The translations under genes and the position numbers were made by a program. This document shows, in pieces, positions 45,995 through 59,695 of a stretch of DNA of 64,000 bases. How positions within the stretch are numbered: the stretch's first letter is position 1; each line of letters opens with the position of its first letter. Under the pieces are notes generated by a model. That model worked only from the letters and a program-made list of their open reading frames with translations, was not told the origin of the DNA and made no database searches. The DNA is taken from positions 5,208,001 through 5,272,000 of the forward strand of contig NC_092409.1 of NCBI RefSeq assembly GCF_009017415.1, in the 5' to 3' direction. Source of the DNA: Aspergillus flavus. Taxonomy: Eukaryota; Ascomycota; Eurotiomycetes; Eurotiales; Aspergillaceae.

Positions 45995-48900
45995 CTATGC
46001 GAACCCGAAGTATTCGCTACCGGCTGTCATGGCAGTATACAGCCGTTGTCTGAGAGTCTCATAACTGTCGTATTCCGGAAGATCAAGTTCTGTCCCGTAT
46101 GATCAGTAACCTGTAATATTGATTCCGATAGTGGCAAATCAAATGACTTACGGTTGAAACATGTGTGCGCGCTGGGAAGGCGATCCTTATTGCCGTAATC
46201 GCGATGAATGTTGAATCTACTAACTCCATTCATACCTTCAAGCTCCTTGAAGCCGTTGAGTGGTACCTTACTCGTTCCGGTGACAAATTGTAGCAGCTTG
46301 GCCCGCTCTTCTTTGTCAAATGAGCGAACAGCACGCCAGAACCACTGAATTTGAGGCGATGAGGCCGAGTAGTTGTGATACTCGGTATTAGCCTTCCAGT
46401 CGTCCACATCAATCTCGGGAAGGCCAGAAATCAACAACTCAAGTTCTTGTTCATTGAAAATAGAGATCAGATCTGCTGGGATGATCTCATGGAACCCTGC
46501 AAGTCTTTGTTAGCTGATATTCTGGATGATCCGTAGAGAGGGTGCAACATACCCTTGAGGAAATTGTCGAGCTGCTCCTTGACGGATCGTACGAGACGAT
46601 AATCCACGACGCGCTGCACGTACTCCTCCTTGTTTTCTTGAGTGACCGGGATATTGCTTCCATTTTCCACAAGATCGATCACTTGCTTCTCACCAAAGTC
46701 ATCAGTCTCCACGGCGAAAGTTTCGGTGATGATGTCAGTAATATCGTTCTCGAGCATCCAGAGGAGAGATTTATAGTAGTCGAGATCGAGTGTCTCCATA
46801 TCCTTGATAGATACCGAACGTCCAAGAATACACTTGTAGACAGCGCGGCTGAAGTGGCAATCGAGCACCCGGCCTTCATACAGAGCCTTGCCAATGATTC
46901 GTCCAATAAACTTGAAGAACATAAGGTGCTCCGAGTTCACACCGCTCAGGCGATTGGGGTGGAAGGTAGTCCGGTCGGCAGCAACAGGAATAAACAAAGC
47001 GTAGTTCGGATTGAACATGCCGCGTGCGAGAACTTGGAACCATTCTCTGGTTACGCCTCCTGCATCAACACCCTCCTCACCATGGAAGCGCACATTCAGT
47101 TTGCCATACTTCAACTCATCTGCCGACTTGAAATATAGGGATTTGAATGAATCAAGGAACACTTGATCTCTCCTAACAGAGAGTTGAAGCGGAGGATGAG
47201 GATGACGAGGCTCTGCACCACGGGAATGGATACGACGGGTGAAGTAATTGCGCTTGTTATCGAACTCCAAGACCTTCGGATTCTTGACAAGCAAGGAGAA
47301 AGTGCCGCTCATTAACCTTGGGTTCTGACGAACAAGTTCGTTTAGTATCTTGCGATGTTCCTCCGTGAACTTGAAGAAAAGACTCTCCATATTCAAACCA
47401 GCGCCGACAGAAGTGCTAGACACAGACAGCTCTCGAGCGTTCCGAGAAAGAGGAGTCTCTTTCAGTGAGGTATTCTTGCAAACGACCATCAATGCTTCGA
47501 TCAGGGGCAAGAGTATTGTTGCGACGTTCAGCATATTCTCCTTCTGCCGTATAAGGGTCAAGCATTCGCTTAGCCTTGTCCAGAGAGGCCCGAATGTAGA
47601 ACTTTCGTACAGGGTCTGTAGGACATCCTCCTTGGCTACTTGCTCGGAATCGCCTCCCTTGGCCTTATCCGATCGACTAGGATCAAACAAGTAGTCAAGT
47701 GCCGTTAACACACGTAGCAGTTTCGCTTGATCGGAGCTAGCTGGCGAGAATTTAGCCAGAGCCAAGCCCTGCATGTCGGTTCCGGTCCGGGCTTGATCAA
47801 TATGGGACAATAATTCATCCAGGTCCGTTAAGATAGTAGTGCTCAAGTCCTGTGCCTGATGGACTAACTCATTCCCAATTACATCCCTGGCCTTAGGGAT
47901 GGCTGAAAGATTGTTAATTGTCGAAAGCGTTTCCCTAAAAGTTTTGCCGTTGCACTCGCGAGCAGCAAGAATATGGACAACAAGCTGCAGGTTGTGATCT
48001 GGAACAACGGGCGGTTCTATAGACTTCTTTTTATGTTTCTCATCTTCGGCTGAACCCTTCCCTGTCTCTGATTTAGAGGGCTCTGCTGATGTACCCTCCT
48101 CGGGCTGCGCCGTTGTGCTTTGCGCCTCAGTGTTCTCTACACTAGGCAGAGGAGCATCTGTCATCGTTGTATCTGCAGCAGAGGTCGTAGGTTCTGCAGC
48201 CTCGGACGGTTGTTCCTGTTGCTGCTGCTGCTGCTGCTGCTCCTCAGTCGACCTATCATCCTGTGCTGGTTCAGGCTTTTTGCCCTTGTCTTCTTCTTCT
48301 TGCTTCTCCTTCTCACGACGAGATAGCAGAGTGAGTGGCTGTGTGATGCTGCTGAGGAGGCTAGAAAGCTGCTCCATACAATTCGGGCTTTCCATAATCA
48401 ATTTTCGATCAAGGAGAGTAAGTAGCGCATTAAGGGCGAACTTATTGGCCTTGTTTTCCTTGCCCTTGCCTTTGCGGAAGGCCTTCAACTTCAATGTAGA
48501 CGAAGGATCATGCTCAGTCAAGAAAAACCACGCGATATGAGGATTGTACTGAGACAGGAACGAAAGAGTCCCGAGGCATTGTTGTACCACCATAATTGGA
48601 GTCACTTCATTGCTGACGCTCGAGGAGGTTTGGAAGGCCAGGTTGCGCTTGACAGACTGCGGGGTCTTCTGGACCGAGGGAGATTTGGCCCGGAGCGAAA
48701 GTTGAGCAAAACTGCGCTCGATTGCAGAAACATCTGAGCTTCCATCCTGCAAGACAGAAAGTAGAAGACTAATTACTTCAACCCGATTCTGGCGGTTCTC
48801 ACACACGTTATGCAGAATGTCATTCAACTGATGACGTGCATTGCCTTGAAGTGGCATAAACATGAGGCGGAGCAATGTAGCAACACCGGCTTTGTCAAGC

Positions 48901-51900
48901 ATTTGGACGATCTGACGCCGCTGTTGCTTCTTCGGCTCTTGTTCGTCGGTTGGCTCATTCCTTTGCCGATGATCAACTCTGGCAATATCACCAAATTGGG
49001 TCAGGCGCCTGCCAGGTAGAGCTCGTGCTTCGGTGACAAATTCCGGCCCCAGCGTTGCTAGTATCTCCTCGGGTTGGTCAGCGAGTACGGCTTGCCGTAA
49101 TGAAGGGTCCAGGGTAGCAAGGAAACTAGCGGCATCCATGTCTTCAGCGCGGGGAGGAGCGCCACCAGAGGCTCCTTGTCTGCGTGCACTTTCCCGCTCC
49201 CGGCGGCGACGGTCGGCAGCTTCCTGCTGTAATAGCTCTTCCCGAATCTCTGGGGGCAAGGCTTCCAGGAACTCTGGGTTGATCTCACTAGGCTCTTCAC
49301 CAGCTGCAGCTGCCTGAGAGCGTTGCTCTGCAAGTTGTTGCATGATTACTTCTTCTCTAAGCTCCTCGGGCAGGGCCTCAAGATACTCAGGGTCGATTTC
49401 CATCCCAGTAATGTCAAGCTCGCGACCTCTAATAGTAGTATGCACGCGAGGTTGAGGTTCAGACGGCCCCGTTTCTGCTTGCACTGGCGGGGTTGCAGCT
49501 TCAGCTGGGGCATCTGTCGGCTGTACATCGTCCATAGGCTCAGAGGTAACACCTGAGGCTTGCATTTCAGCTTCTTGCTGCTCCCTTTCTTGCTGTCGCC
49601 TAGCATTTTCTTCTTCTTCTTTCCGCTGCTGCTCCCTTTCTTCTTCTTCCTTAGCAATACGTTCTTGGCGTTCCCTCTCAGCTAATTCTTCCTCTCGTCG
49701 CTTAAGCTCCTCCGCCATCTTCTTCTCTCGCTCCTTCTCTTCTTCAATAGCAGGAGGAACCAGTATTTTTAGCAAAGAGTTGACAACGCGCTGTGTCTTT
49801 TCAACGTATGTGCTGCTAAACAGAATACGAGCCTCCTCCTGCCAGCGACTTCTAGTCGTCGCCAATGCAAAGCTCACAGCTTGAGATGGATCATCCCGAG
49901 TGCGAGAGGGGGGTGCTTGTGGCCTACCAAGCCCGAAAATATCTTGAATGCGGTTGGGCAAAATAGCTCGTCTATCAACATGAACGTGAATTCCGTCTGG
50001 GCGCGTGATAACGCCAAAGCCTGGAGCACCTTGGCCTCCAATGGCCTGCATAATCGCGTTCATGAAGCTCACCGGGCTGTCCATAGGGAGCAAACGTCCA
50101 GTAGATACGGGTTCCATGCCATGAACCCAATCGGTAAAAGCTTCATTGCCTGGTCCACGAGATTGGCCAGCCTCGGGGCCACGGTCTGTCCGGACAAGAA
50201 GAGGGTTTGTGCCATCGTCATTACCACGGGCAGGAACCTGAGTACGGTGGAATCGGTAGGGTTGAATAGGAACGATTCCATGCCGGCCGCTGCTGGGCAT
50301 TATACCTGTAACCGCAGCCCATCCTGGCTGAGGACCACGATAGCGGTGGTGATGGTGCCCACGGGGTATTGGGGCTTCGTCGCCATCCCAGCCCCATGGT
50401 TCAATGAGGTCTTCATCTATACAAGATCTTCAGCACGCGTCATTCCATGTCGTAGTCGATAAATGAAACTTACCATCGTCAAAGCCTTGGTAAGATCCTT
50501 GATCTTCATCGGCATCTTCTAGTTCCTCCTCAAGCTCATCGATTTCTTCATCCTCTTAGTGAACGTTAGTGATCAAAATCTTGCGTGGAGCGATACTGAA
50601 CGATACTGACCGTCATCATCATTCAAATCATCATCAACAATGTCATCAAGACTGTCAGGAGCCTGAAGGTCCTCAACACCCCCGGCAGCTTCATTGAGTA
50701 CCCGGAACAAGTCATCAAATCTCTGCCCTTGACGCTGCTCCACTTGTCTAAAACCCTCCAGCTCGTCCTCGAGCCGATTCATGATCTCAGCCTCCTCGTC
50801 ATCTTCAGACATCTCCTCACTCTCCCATTCATCATCATCACCTTCCTCTAAGCTTTCATTATCTTGATCGCCTGTTATCTCTCCAGCGAGGATCTCGTCA
50901 TCCTCCATATCGGAGTCATCTTCGTCTTCATCATCATCATCGTCGTCATCGTCGTCGTCCTCGTCATCATCAATGACAACCTCTATGTCCATGCCGGAGT
51001 CGCCTGGAAGGCCCTCAATGGGACCAACGCCCTCAATCTCATCTTCTTCATCACTTACGACTTCGCCATCATCTTCGGGCAAGTCTTCCTCGTAATCCAT
51101 TTCGTCTTCATATTCGTCGTCATACATCCCATCATCTTCTTCATCTGATTCTTCGGAGCTAGTTTCTTCTTCATGACGAGGCTCCAACATGCCCAGGGTG
51201 GAATGGCGGAAAAGATCAGGGGTCTCTTCGCGGTCATCTTCCAGATCAGAAACCGAGGTAGCAGAAGATATTTCATCTTCCTCCGTTTCTCCGAGGGTGG
51301 AGATGTCTGACGTTTCACTCAATATCACAGCCGTTTGCGTTAGTTTGTTAAGGGGGCGCAATATGTACTTGATGACCCGTTTAGACGCAGGGAAATTCAG
51401 ATCGATTTCAGCGATTGAGGATGTGAGAGCGGCGATGAAATTCTTTTCAAACATCGTTTTCGCAAGCTGCCTGGTCGAGGATGGGAAGGCTGTGTCTCCG
51501 GAGACGAAAGCATAACCACTTAGCATTTTGTCGAATAGATCGGCCAGTGACATCAATCTAGAATATTTGGCATCTAAGGGTTCGTTTGACGTATTGGCCT
51601 CTTTGTATGCTCGTAGTGCATGCTCTAGAACGAACCTCCGCACGAAGGCAAGCTCAGGCTCATCTTCTTCGTTCGAGTTTTGCTCGCTTCGACGTCTGCC
51701 AGTGCCGCCAAACTCGCCTGTCTTCGTGCACAGCGCTACAAGCACACGCATCGTCCAAGCCGATGTGTTGGCGCGCTTCTTGAACACAACAGACTCATCA
51801 TGCTCCATTGTACCAATTGGGACGAGCGCATTCAGCAGGTAGTTCAAGATACCCGATCGAGGCTTCGAAGGAGTAGCTGCAAGTGGATCTGCTTTGCGAG

Positions 51901-54900
51901 AGAAGTTGATAAACTCCACCTTCGTACGGTTATACGACGAAAGAAGCTCAGTCAAGCATTGAAGAAGGAAGCAGCGGTATATATAGATCGGGTGGTCATC
52001 CGCTTTGAACGCCGGTTTCTCCGCTTTCTTAGAATTACGTGTGGCCTGCAAGTCAGTGGTAGAAACAGAGGGTGAAGGTTCATCAGTCGCCATCTCCACA
52101 TCAGTTTGGGTTTCCGATTGTTCAGGAGCAGATGTTTCTGTGGCCTCTGTCGAAGGTTCCTTGTCGTCTACATCCTTGTAAGATAGAAGCTCCGAGAGCA
52201 GATAGTGGATGACGCCATCAGGATTCTCTACAACAGGCGGTTTTAATTCTAGCCCTTTGCCCTTGTCTTTATCTTCCGGCTGAGCATCGGCTGAAGTCTG
52301 GCTACCATCTTTCGCCGTTTCTGTAGTATCCTGGGCCGTTTCTTTGTCTGAGGAGCCTGTATTCTTATCAGATTTCAAGGTGAGAACCTGTGGGCGTTGC
52401 CGACTATCGTATCGTTGCAGTTTCAGTTTTTCGTTGGAGACTTCCACGAACAGTTCCGGCGACCTGAGAACAAGGTGATACATCTGCCGCACATAACCGG
52501 TTGTGTCGATCTGGCGAGAAGATTTCGACTCAAAGTTCGCGACAATCTCACTCCTCATTATCTGTCGAATGGTATCCTCATCTTCGACTATGTGTCTCAA
52601 AATCAGCATGAATGCACCCTGGAGCTTTTCATTTGTGGTGCTTGAAAGCTGCTTCATCATGACAAAAAGGCGCTGCAAGCTACGCTTCTCGCCTAGGCGG
52701 GTTGCGATGCTGCGATATCGAGTAAGTATAACAAGGACCCGACAAACAGAGAGTGCTAGGGTGTCATCCTTTCCAACTCTGGGAAGGATTTCAACAAGAG
52801 CATCGAAAAGTTGCGTCTTCTGTTCGTTGGAAACAAGAGGCTCCTCTAACTGAGCGGGAGCATCGTCCTCCGCGCCTGGATTCTCGTTATCAGGCATATT
52901 CCATCGTATCTGAGGAGGTTGAGCGTCGTCAGAGAGCAGTTTCTCCAGGACCAGTAGGACATGCCCGATCCATGGGAAGGATTCATCCGAAGACTTCTCG
53001 GAAGGCACAGAGATAAAGCCGAGGAATGTAGTGAAACACTCCTTCAGTTCCTCCAGTGTAGCGTTATACATGTCTCGATCTTGGACTACTAGCGCGAGGA
53101 GATGGGCATAAGCAGCCACCTTCTTCCCAGCTGCTTGGAAGTTCTCCATTTGCAATGAAACAAGAGATTGAACAAGGATCTCCCCGACCTCCTTCCGGAA
53201 GCTTTCGGGGTCACGGTGCTTCTTCGTCGCAGAAGCGATCAGGTCAGCCAATTCAAACGACACGTCATGGTGTTCATTTAGGACGTCTAAACAGCGCTCA
53301 ATCAGATTCGACCGGACCTTCTCACGCTCCTTGTCTAAATCTTCGACCGTGGTAACTTCGCGTCGTCTTGCCGATTGTTCCGTTCGCTGCTCAGGAGATG
53401 GGTCTGTCAAATGGTTTGATGGCTCCGAAAAATCTCCCGCGCTAGGATTGAGGTTACGGGTGTTACTGCTAGAGGAGTCTTCCCGATCGCTGTCGACTGC
53501 GCTATGGTCATCGTTAAGAATATGACTCAATGCTCGAGCTAGGAATTCAGAGCCATGTCTGACTTCGGTTTCGACTGGGCCCCCCTGGCCTTGTTCCTGA
53601 CGAGGCATGTCATCCGATCGGCCAGACGCCTGCGCTATAAGCATTGCAAGTGTCGAACGGTCGAGGAACCGACTCTCGAAAGGCGAGGCGTCTCCAACGA
53701 CCTGGTCTTCGGAGGTCTCACCACCTGGTGTTCGAACAGACTCGATATCGTTAGGAGGTGGTGGTATTCTCGGAGCAGGTAGTAGCCAGTCTTGTGCCTT
53801 GCAGTATTCTTCAGCTGGGGCATACTGATTGTTGCAGCGGTACAGGGCCTCCTTTACAACTTCTAAATCGAAATCTTTTGCCTGCAAAGCGGCTACACGG
53901 TCCCTGTTGATAACTAGTTTCCTTCTAGACACCTCAGCCAACGCGGGTGGTAGATTAGAGCGCTGAGCGGCCCCAGTTTCATATTCGCCATCGAGCGATG
54001 AGCGCAAGATATCCACCAAGCATTTGATAACGGAACTTGAAGACTGGGTAGCAAAATCAGAATTCCACAAGTCCCGAGCCATTGGCAATATTTCCATCCG
54101 AAGGTCAACCAGGAATTGGCCTGGTTGGAAGTAGTCGGCACGGTCACGCTCCCGGTCACTGCTCGTCATGGCCTGGGTTTGGCTAGACTCGACAATGTTC
54201 TTACCCGAGGCAAGCTCAGAGAAAAAGCTAAGTATAATCTTGATACCTCCATAAGCAGAAGTGAGTCGAGCTGACACATCCTTCTCAGAGTCAGGCACCG
54301 ACTCAGGAGGTGTGAGAGTCTTGACCTCACGAACAAAGACGTCGCAGATATCTTTCATGGCTTTCAAACCATGGATGCGTTTGAACGCGAAGAGGACGAG
54401 TGTGAGATAATGAGAATGCGGGCGATCTGCAGTAGCTGGATTGAAGTGAGCTTGTCAGTCTTTAATCCAGTCTTATAACAGACAGAGAACATACCTTCAA
54501 AAAGCAAATGTGAAAATGAGGAAAGGATAACAATCAGGTAAGCAAATCGGAGCTTGTGATTAGCACTAGTATTAGGGGGCGCGAACTGGAGTTGCTCGAG
54601 CACAGCGCCGGCAATGGCCTCAGCCACCGAAGTTGCATTCTGCTTCTGGTACAGATCTATCCGCCGCTTTCCAATAAGGCCGAGGCCCAGATTGTGGAAA
54701 AAACCTGTTATTGAGGAAGGCAAGGAGCTAAGAAGGTAGCGAAGCGCTTGGACATTCTTAAAAGCTACGCTACTTTCGGGAGCGTTGGAAGTATCTCCAC
54801 TAGGTTCCTGAGCGACACCTGGTTGAGCAGGCTCACTCGTAGTCGAACCTTCGCGAGGAGGCGCAGGCACAGCTAAGCTTGTTTCTGCATTCGCGGGTCC

Positions 54901-57900
54901 CGAAGATTCATTAGGTTTTTCTGAACCCGCGCCCGTTAGTTGCACCTTCGTTGCCTGGTCCCAAGTGTCAGGTATATTCTTCTCTAGTAGAATTTCCTCC
55001 CACACACAAGCCGCATGTAAACCCCCAAGTCGTCCGATAAGAGAACAATAACGATCAGCTAGATTAACTTGTGCAAATGCAGAAGTCTGCTGGCTGGGTC
55101 GGGTTTGATATAATGGCATGGAGTAAACTTCGCGGAGAAGATCAGTCAAGATAAGTGCAGCTACCATATTCTTAGCGAAGTATGTCCCATTATCTTTTGC
55201 GAGTTCCCAAGACTTGTCGCCCTGATCCTTGGACTCTTTCTCAAGAGGTGGCTTGATCAAAGGGGTGAAAAAACCTGATTCCCGGGGTCCCGACAGGCGC
55301 CAGAACTCAGATAGTTGTTCCACAATCTGCTCTGCGCGATCAACAAGCCCGGGCAGGACAAGGTGAGGCTTCGTTTCCGCCAACATGTGCACCAAAACAG
55401 TGAGCTCCTGGTTAGCGTCAGTGTTATGGAAATCGAATGGGAGACTCTGCAGAGTCGCAATATCCAAAACGAATTCCACGCCGCCACATTCGATAAAGTA
55501 GGTGCAATTCGATTGATTTTCGAAGAAAGCACCTAAAAATCGTAATACGGGATAAAGGTAGTCCGTAACAGTGAGGCCCGTAGGATCTACGTCCTTAGGT
55601 TCGATATCAGTATTAGAGGTGGGCAGAACATGATCTAAAGCGCCGGTTTTCATGGTGCCACCGTCTGGCAGTGCCCCAGATTTGATCTCTCGAATACCAA
55701 GATCCGACGGTGCAAGATCCCCAGCGACTCTCGTGCCACCAATCTTTCGAAACAGGTGATATGCCGGACCGGAAAGGACCGGCTTTCCCTGGGAGTTATC
55801 TGTCCACAGCTTAGATCCCATACCATCCGACCAAGCCTTACTCCTGCACAAAAAGCCAACACGCGCGACCATCACAATGACGGCAGCCATGATTGTTGAC
55901 TTCAGCGCAGGATGATGTCGCACTAACTCATCAAACGTTGTTCCTAGCGAACGTACGAGATTAGGGTCATCTTTCAGGCATTTCACATGCTCGGGATTTT
56001 CGAAGATCTCGAAAAAGCTTTCCAGTGCATGGGAAGACTGAAAGAGTTCAAGTCCAGATGAGTTAAGGCAGATAGCCCCAAAAGCCGAGGGAATGCATGA
56101 TAAAGCTTCCGCTGCAGGCATGATACCTAAGGCTAACTTTGCATCCTTCGACCTTGCCAGCTCATACTCCCGGGTCTTCTGTGGTTCACTACCTGACTGG
56201 CTAGTCTCGACCTCGGACGGTCTAGTGGACGATTCCCCTTCAACTTCAGCACCCTCGGTATCAACAGGTAGCTTCTCTTGCGCCTTTATCTCACTGTGTG
56301 TGACAGCTTGTAAGAAACTCTTGCTCAAACCAGCCTCAGCAATGACTGCATAACTGGTGGGCTCGTTGTGAATGAAACTGCTAAGGATATTGACTGCATT
56401 GCTCCAGACATGAGACCCGAAGACACGGGCGTTCTCAAAGACCAAACGAAGGGATGTCAGCAGTTGAGGCGAGTCAATCAAATTCCGAAGAACCCGATCA
56501 AAACCACCGCCGTTATGCTGCATAATATGATTGACAAACCGGAACATCCACCTGAGAGTCTGCTGCTGGAAATACGGGATTTGGTAATCAATTGACGGGG
56601 TCTTGTGGTGAGAAGGAATTCCTGCGCCGCGGGATACATTCTCAAAGGAGGTTTTGGTTTCAAAATCGATCAAATCCGAAATTGCTTCAAACCCCTTAGC
56701 TGTAGTAAGAGTCCCAAGCGCGTCACGAACCGCGTGGACAAAGGTATCGAGGAATTCCATAATTCGAGAATAAACACGACGAGCTTTCTCAGTTCGGAGA
56801 TTCAAAACATCGACAAACATTGGAATTAAGCCAGCAGAAACCAAGGTCTCGGGGGTCCTTGTGCTTGAGCCAGGAAGCGTTCGCAGAAGAGCAAGTAAGG
56901 CATCCCGCCACTCATCCTGACTACCATCATCCGTCTCCTTGTCTTCTGAGCCTAGTTCATTGACAGCCTTCCGGGTCAGGAACATGAGAACACCATGGTT
57001 GACATTAACGCTTAACGCAGCACAGACGTCGATTGCTCGTGCTTTGTGCTTAGCCAAAGAGTCGAGGGCCTGGAGTACCAATGTCTGCACACCTCGGGAA
57101 GCTGGAAGATCACCACTTGCGCCTAGATGAACCAGCTCGCCCAGCTGATAAGCCAGCTGCAGACGTTTTGGCTGTTCCATATCGTACTGAAGGATCTTCT
57201 GTTGAAAGAGCGACTCGGGATATACGTACGCTAAGTTGGTAATAGCAAGCACCCTAATTGCAAGAATCTGCTCGCGGCTAGAAGGAGATGTCGCCAGCCC
57301 CTGAGCCGTCCGAATTCTATGGAGTAGCTCATACTTGGAGTCCTCAGGTAACTCTTCCGCATGCGATGCAACAAGACTATCAGGTGTCGACGAAGAGATC
57401 CTTGAGTAAGGGATATCAAGAACCTTTCCACCCCTTGTCGCTTCTTCCAGTTTCCCTGAGGGGGTATTCACAGCAGAGCTAGGAGAATCCTCCATGATCG
57501 ACGTGCGGCTCAAACGAGGCGTGGGGTGGGTATGACTTCTACGCAGAGGTGTTGGTGTGGTGGGAGCTTGCGTCGGTAGCCCACCATGTACAGTCTCCGA
57601 TGTCGACTTCGCCTGATCCGAAGTGCCAGACGGATAATAAAGCAGATGTACATGACCCCATTCTTCCCAGCCATCACTTTCGCGCACAAGGGTGACCAGG
57701 TCGTTGGCATCGTGCTTGGTCTGGGACTGTTTCTCCTTGCCCTTAACTCCAACAGGAGGAGATACAGGTGTCTTGTTGGATACGGAAGGGCGAGGGAAGG
57801 GCGCAGCAATCTTTTGCAGCTTTTCCAGGTCGATGTTAAAGTGGGCTGCCAACAGGCTCTGTTGGAGGTGGGTACTACCCCGCTGGCGAGAATGATATCT

Positions 57901-58492
57901 TTGTGCCAACGAGAGTGACAAACGAAGGGTGGACTGGAGGAGACAAAGTGACGTGGTATTCAGAAGTTCCCCTAGCCGTTCGCTGCTGCTATACAAGCTG
58001 CGATTACCGCACTTATCCAACAGTAATCTAGAAAAGTCGAGAATTGCTTGCAAGAGCTCTCTGTCGCCCTCTACACCATAGCCGAGAGCGGTTAGCTTAA
58101 CCTCGATATCCTCCGGGCTTAGTTTGTTGCCATCGCTTGCATATGAGTCCACCAGGACATGTCTGCCGAACGGCTTGGTTTGAGGGCCATTATTTAGACC
58201 GTATTTTTCATTGGCAGTAGCCAAGATCTCGTCGAAACGGTTCAGGACATTGATCCAATGATATAGATCACCTCTTGGGAAAGGCCATAAGCGAGGAAAG
58301 GTGTTGAGATGTGAAGGAAGCTCAGGGACGGGTATAGTTGTAGCACGAGATACGAAATCTGACAAATAAGGGGACTATATTGAAAAGGGAAAAAAATTTC
58401 AAGTCAGCTTTAATCCAGCACGGCAAGGCACGTGGAATACTCACGATCGTAGCCTCATGTTTTTGGCTCGCCACCTTCTTAATTCTCCCCAT
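45995..58492 (-). CDS. TOM1: Giant HECT-type E3 ubiquitin ligase (Tom1/HUWE1/Ptr1 family)
   Basis: Seven exons, 58445-58492, 54495-58374, 50611-54435, 50474-50554, 46553-50416, 46152-46496 and 45995-46089, give 4045 residues. The N-terminal armadillo-like DUF908/DUF913 regions begin with [24 protein letters not shown]-like segment lies at about 1485-1530 ([21 protein letters not shown]). A long Asp/Glu tract (about 2430-2580) precedes a charged coiled region. Three UBM-like repeats follow, such as [13 protein letters not shown] and [13 protein letters not shown]. The HECT domain fills about the last 340 residues, with active-site Cys4012 in [16 protein letters not shown] and the usual C-terminal EYFGFA. 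This family ubiquitinates excess histones and orphan ribosomal proteins and affects mRNA export. Every junction restores conserved sequence. The ATG at 58492 opens [16 protein letters not shown] in a 48-base exon. Confidence 0.96.
48220..48241. repeat. TGC trinucleotide repeat coding for a glutamine run
   Basis: Seven pure TGC units lie in the Tom1-like gene and encode a glutamine run on the minus strand, in a low-complexity linker before the HECT half. The length is likely to vary between strains. Confidence 0.85.
50920..50985. repeat. GAT/GAC-type repeat coding for an acidic run
   Basis: CATCATCATCGTCGTC-type repeats on the plus strand encode a long Asp run in the acidic region of the Tom1-like ligase. 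Acidic tracts in this family contribute to binding basic substrates such as histones. Confidence 0.85.
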
Positions 58493-59695
58493 GATGACGT
58501 TCAAATCAACAGGTAATCATGAGGGAGCTTGGGATGACTCTAGGAGGATTCCTCCTAGATGAGGGTGGGGAGGTCGTCAAGACCGGGACGCGGAGAACGT
58601 TGCGAGGCGCCTTATGACGTTTTGGGTACCTCTTCTGCCTCAACAAAATCAAAGGAGCGAAATGAGACTCCGGGATAGCTGTAACCAAGAATCTCGAGAT
58701 TTCAAGTAGGTGGAATAGCGATTGTAGAGGTAGAAGCCGACGTCGTCAGTGAGGTTATACCCGGATGGGTTCAAAGGACTGAAAGAATATGATGAGGGAC
58801 TGAGGTGGGCGTGTTGCGGCTTTCAGTAAGTACGAAGTACCGCTGGGCGTCAGAGGAACAGGGAAACGGTGCAGGTCGTTCGCCCTGTAATATTTGACAT
58901 CCAGATGAATTTAATAATTATTGAGTGAAAGAACCACACACAGTGAATAAGAGGGGGGTTGGTGAGGGAGAGGACGTGGGCGAGGTTTAGATGGGGTGTG
59001 AAAAGAAAGATGAGTAAAGAGTTGGAAGGTTCGTGAAATTATCCCAATAATGGAGCTCTTGTTCAGGTTCTCTCCCGGTTGTGGCTCATTCACCTGGACC
59101 AGTGGTAAACTTACAGTCAGAACCGGAGCGGGCCTTCTTCCCCGCCGAGGCAACAAGTCAGCCCTGCACTATTTACAACTTTACTAACTGCTTGGACTAA
59201 CTACTTTACTGCCTAACTAAACATTTGCATACTTACAATTTTCCGACGGATATACTCTCATCTGAATATGCCAGCAGACAACCTTATTGACTTGACTGGG
59301 CCGAGAGTAGCCATTAGTAGTACATTTTCTCATACACTGTATCTATATTCTTTCGGTTCGATCGCAATTGTTTTCGTTCCTGGTATTTTAGGCCATACAT
59401 AATATATTTTCACGTCACTACCCCTCATCCCACCGGAATCCACTACTATACTACCTCATATTGCATGCATCCTTATGCTGTCATCTTTTCCCTCCTTCTC
59501 TTTTCTCCCTACAAGAATTTCAAATGGGACTCAAAAAGCAGTACTCAATTACGAATAAAACTCCCACTTACAGTTAATTCGGCGGTTATAACCTCAACTT
59601 ATTTTCCGTGGTACCTTACTGTACAAACCAACAATGAGCTAATAACACGGTAAACAGTACAACAGTTTTGTCAACATCACACTCATCATAGGCCC
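58493..59695. promoter_or_regulatory. Tom1-like gene promoter and ppoA 3' region
   Basis: Nothing coding is supported. The half near 59200-59690 is AT-rich with many TAATA/ACTAA motifs, typical of a 3' flank. The half near 58500 is the likely promoter of the ligase gene. Confidence 0.6.
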
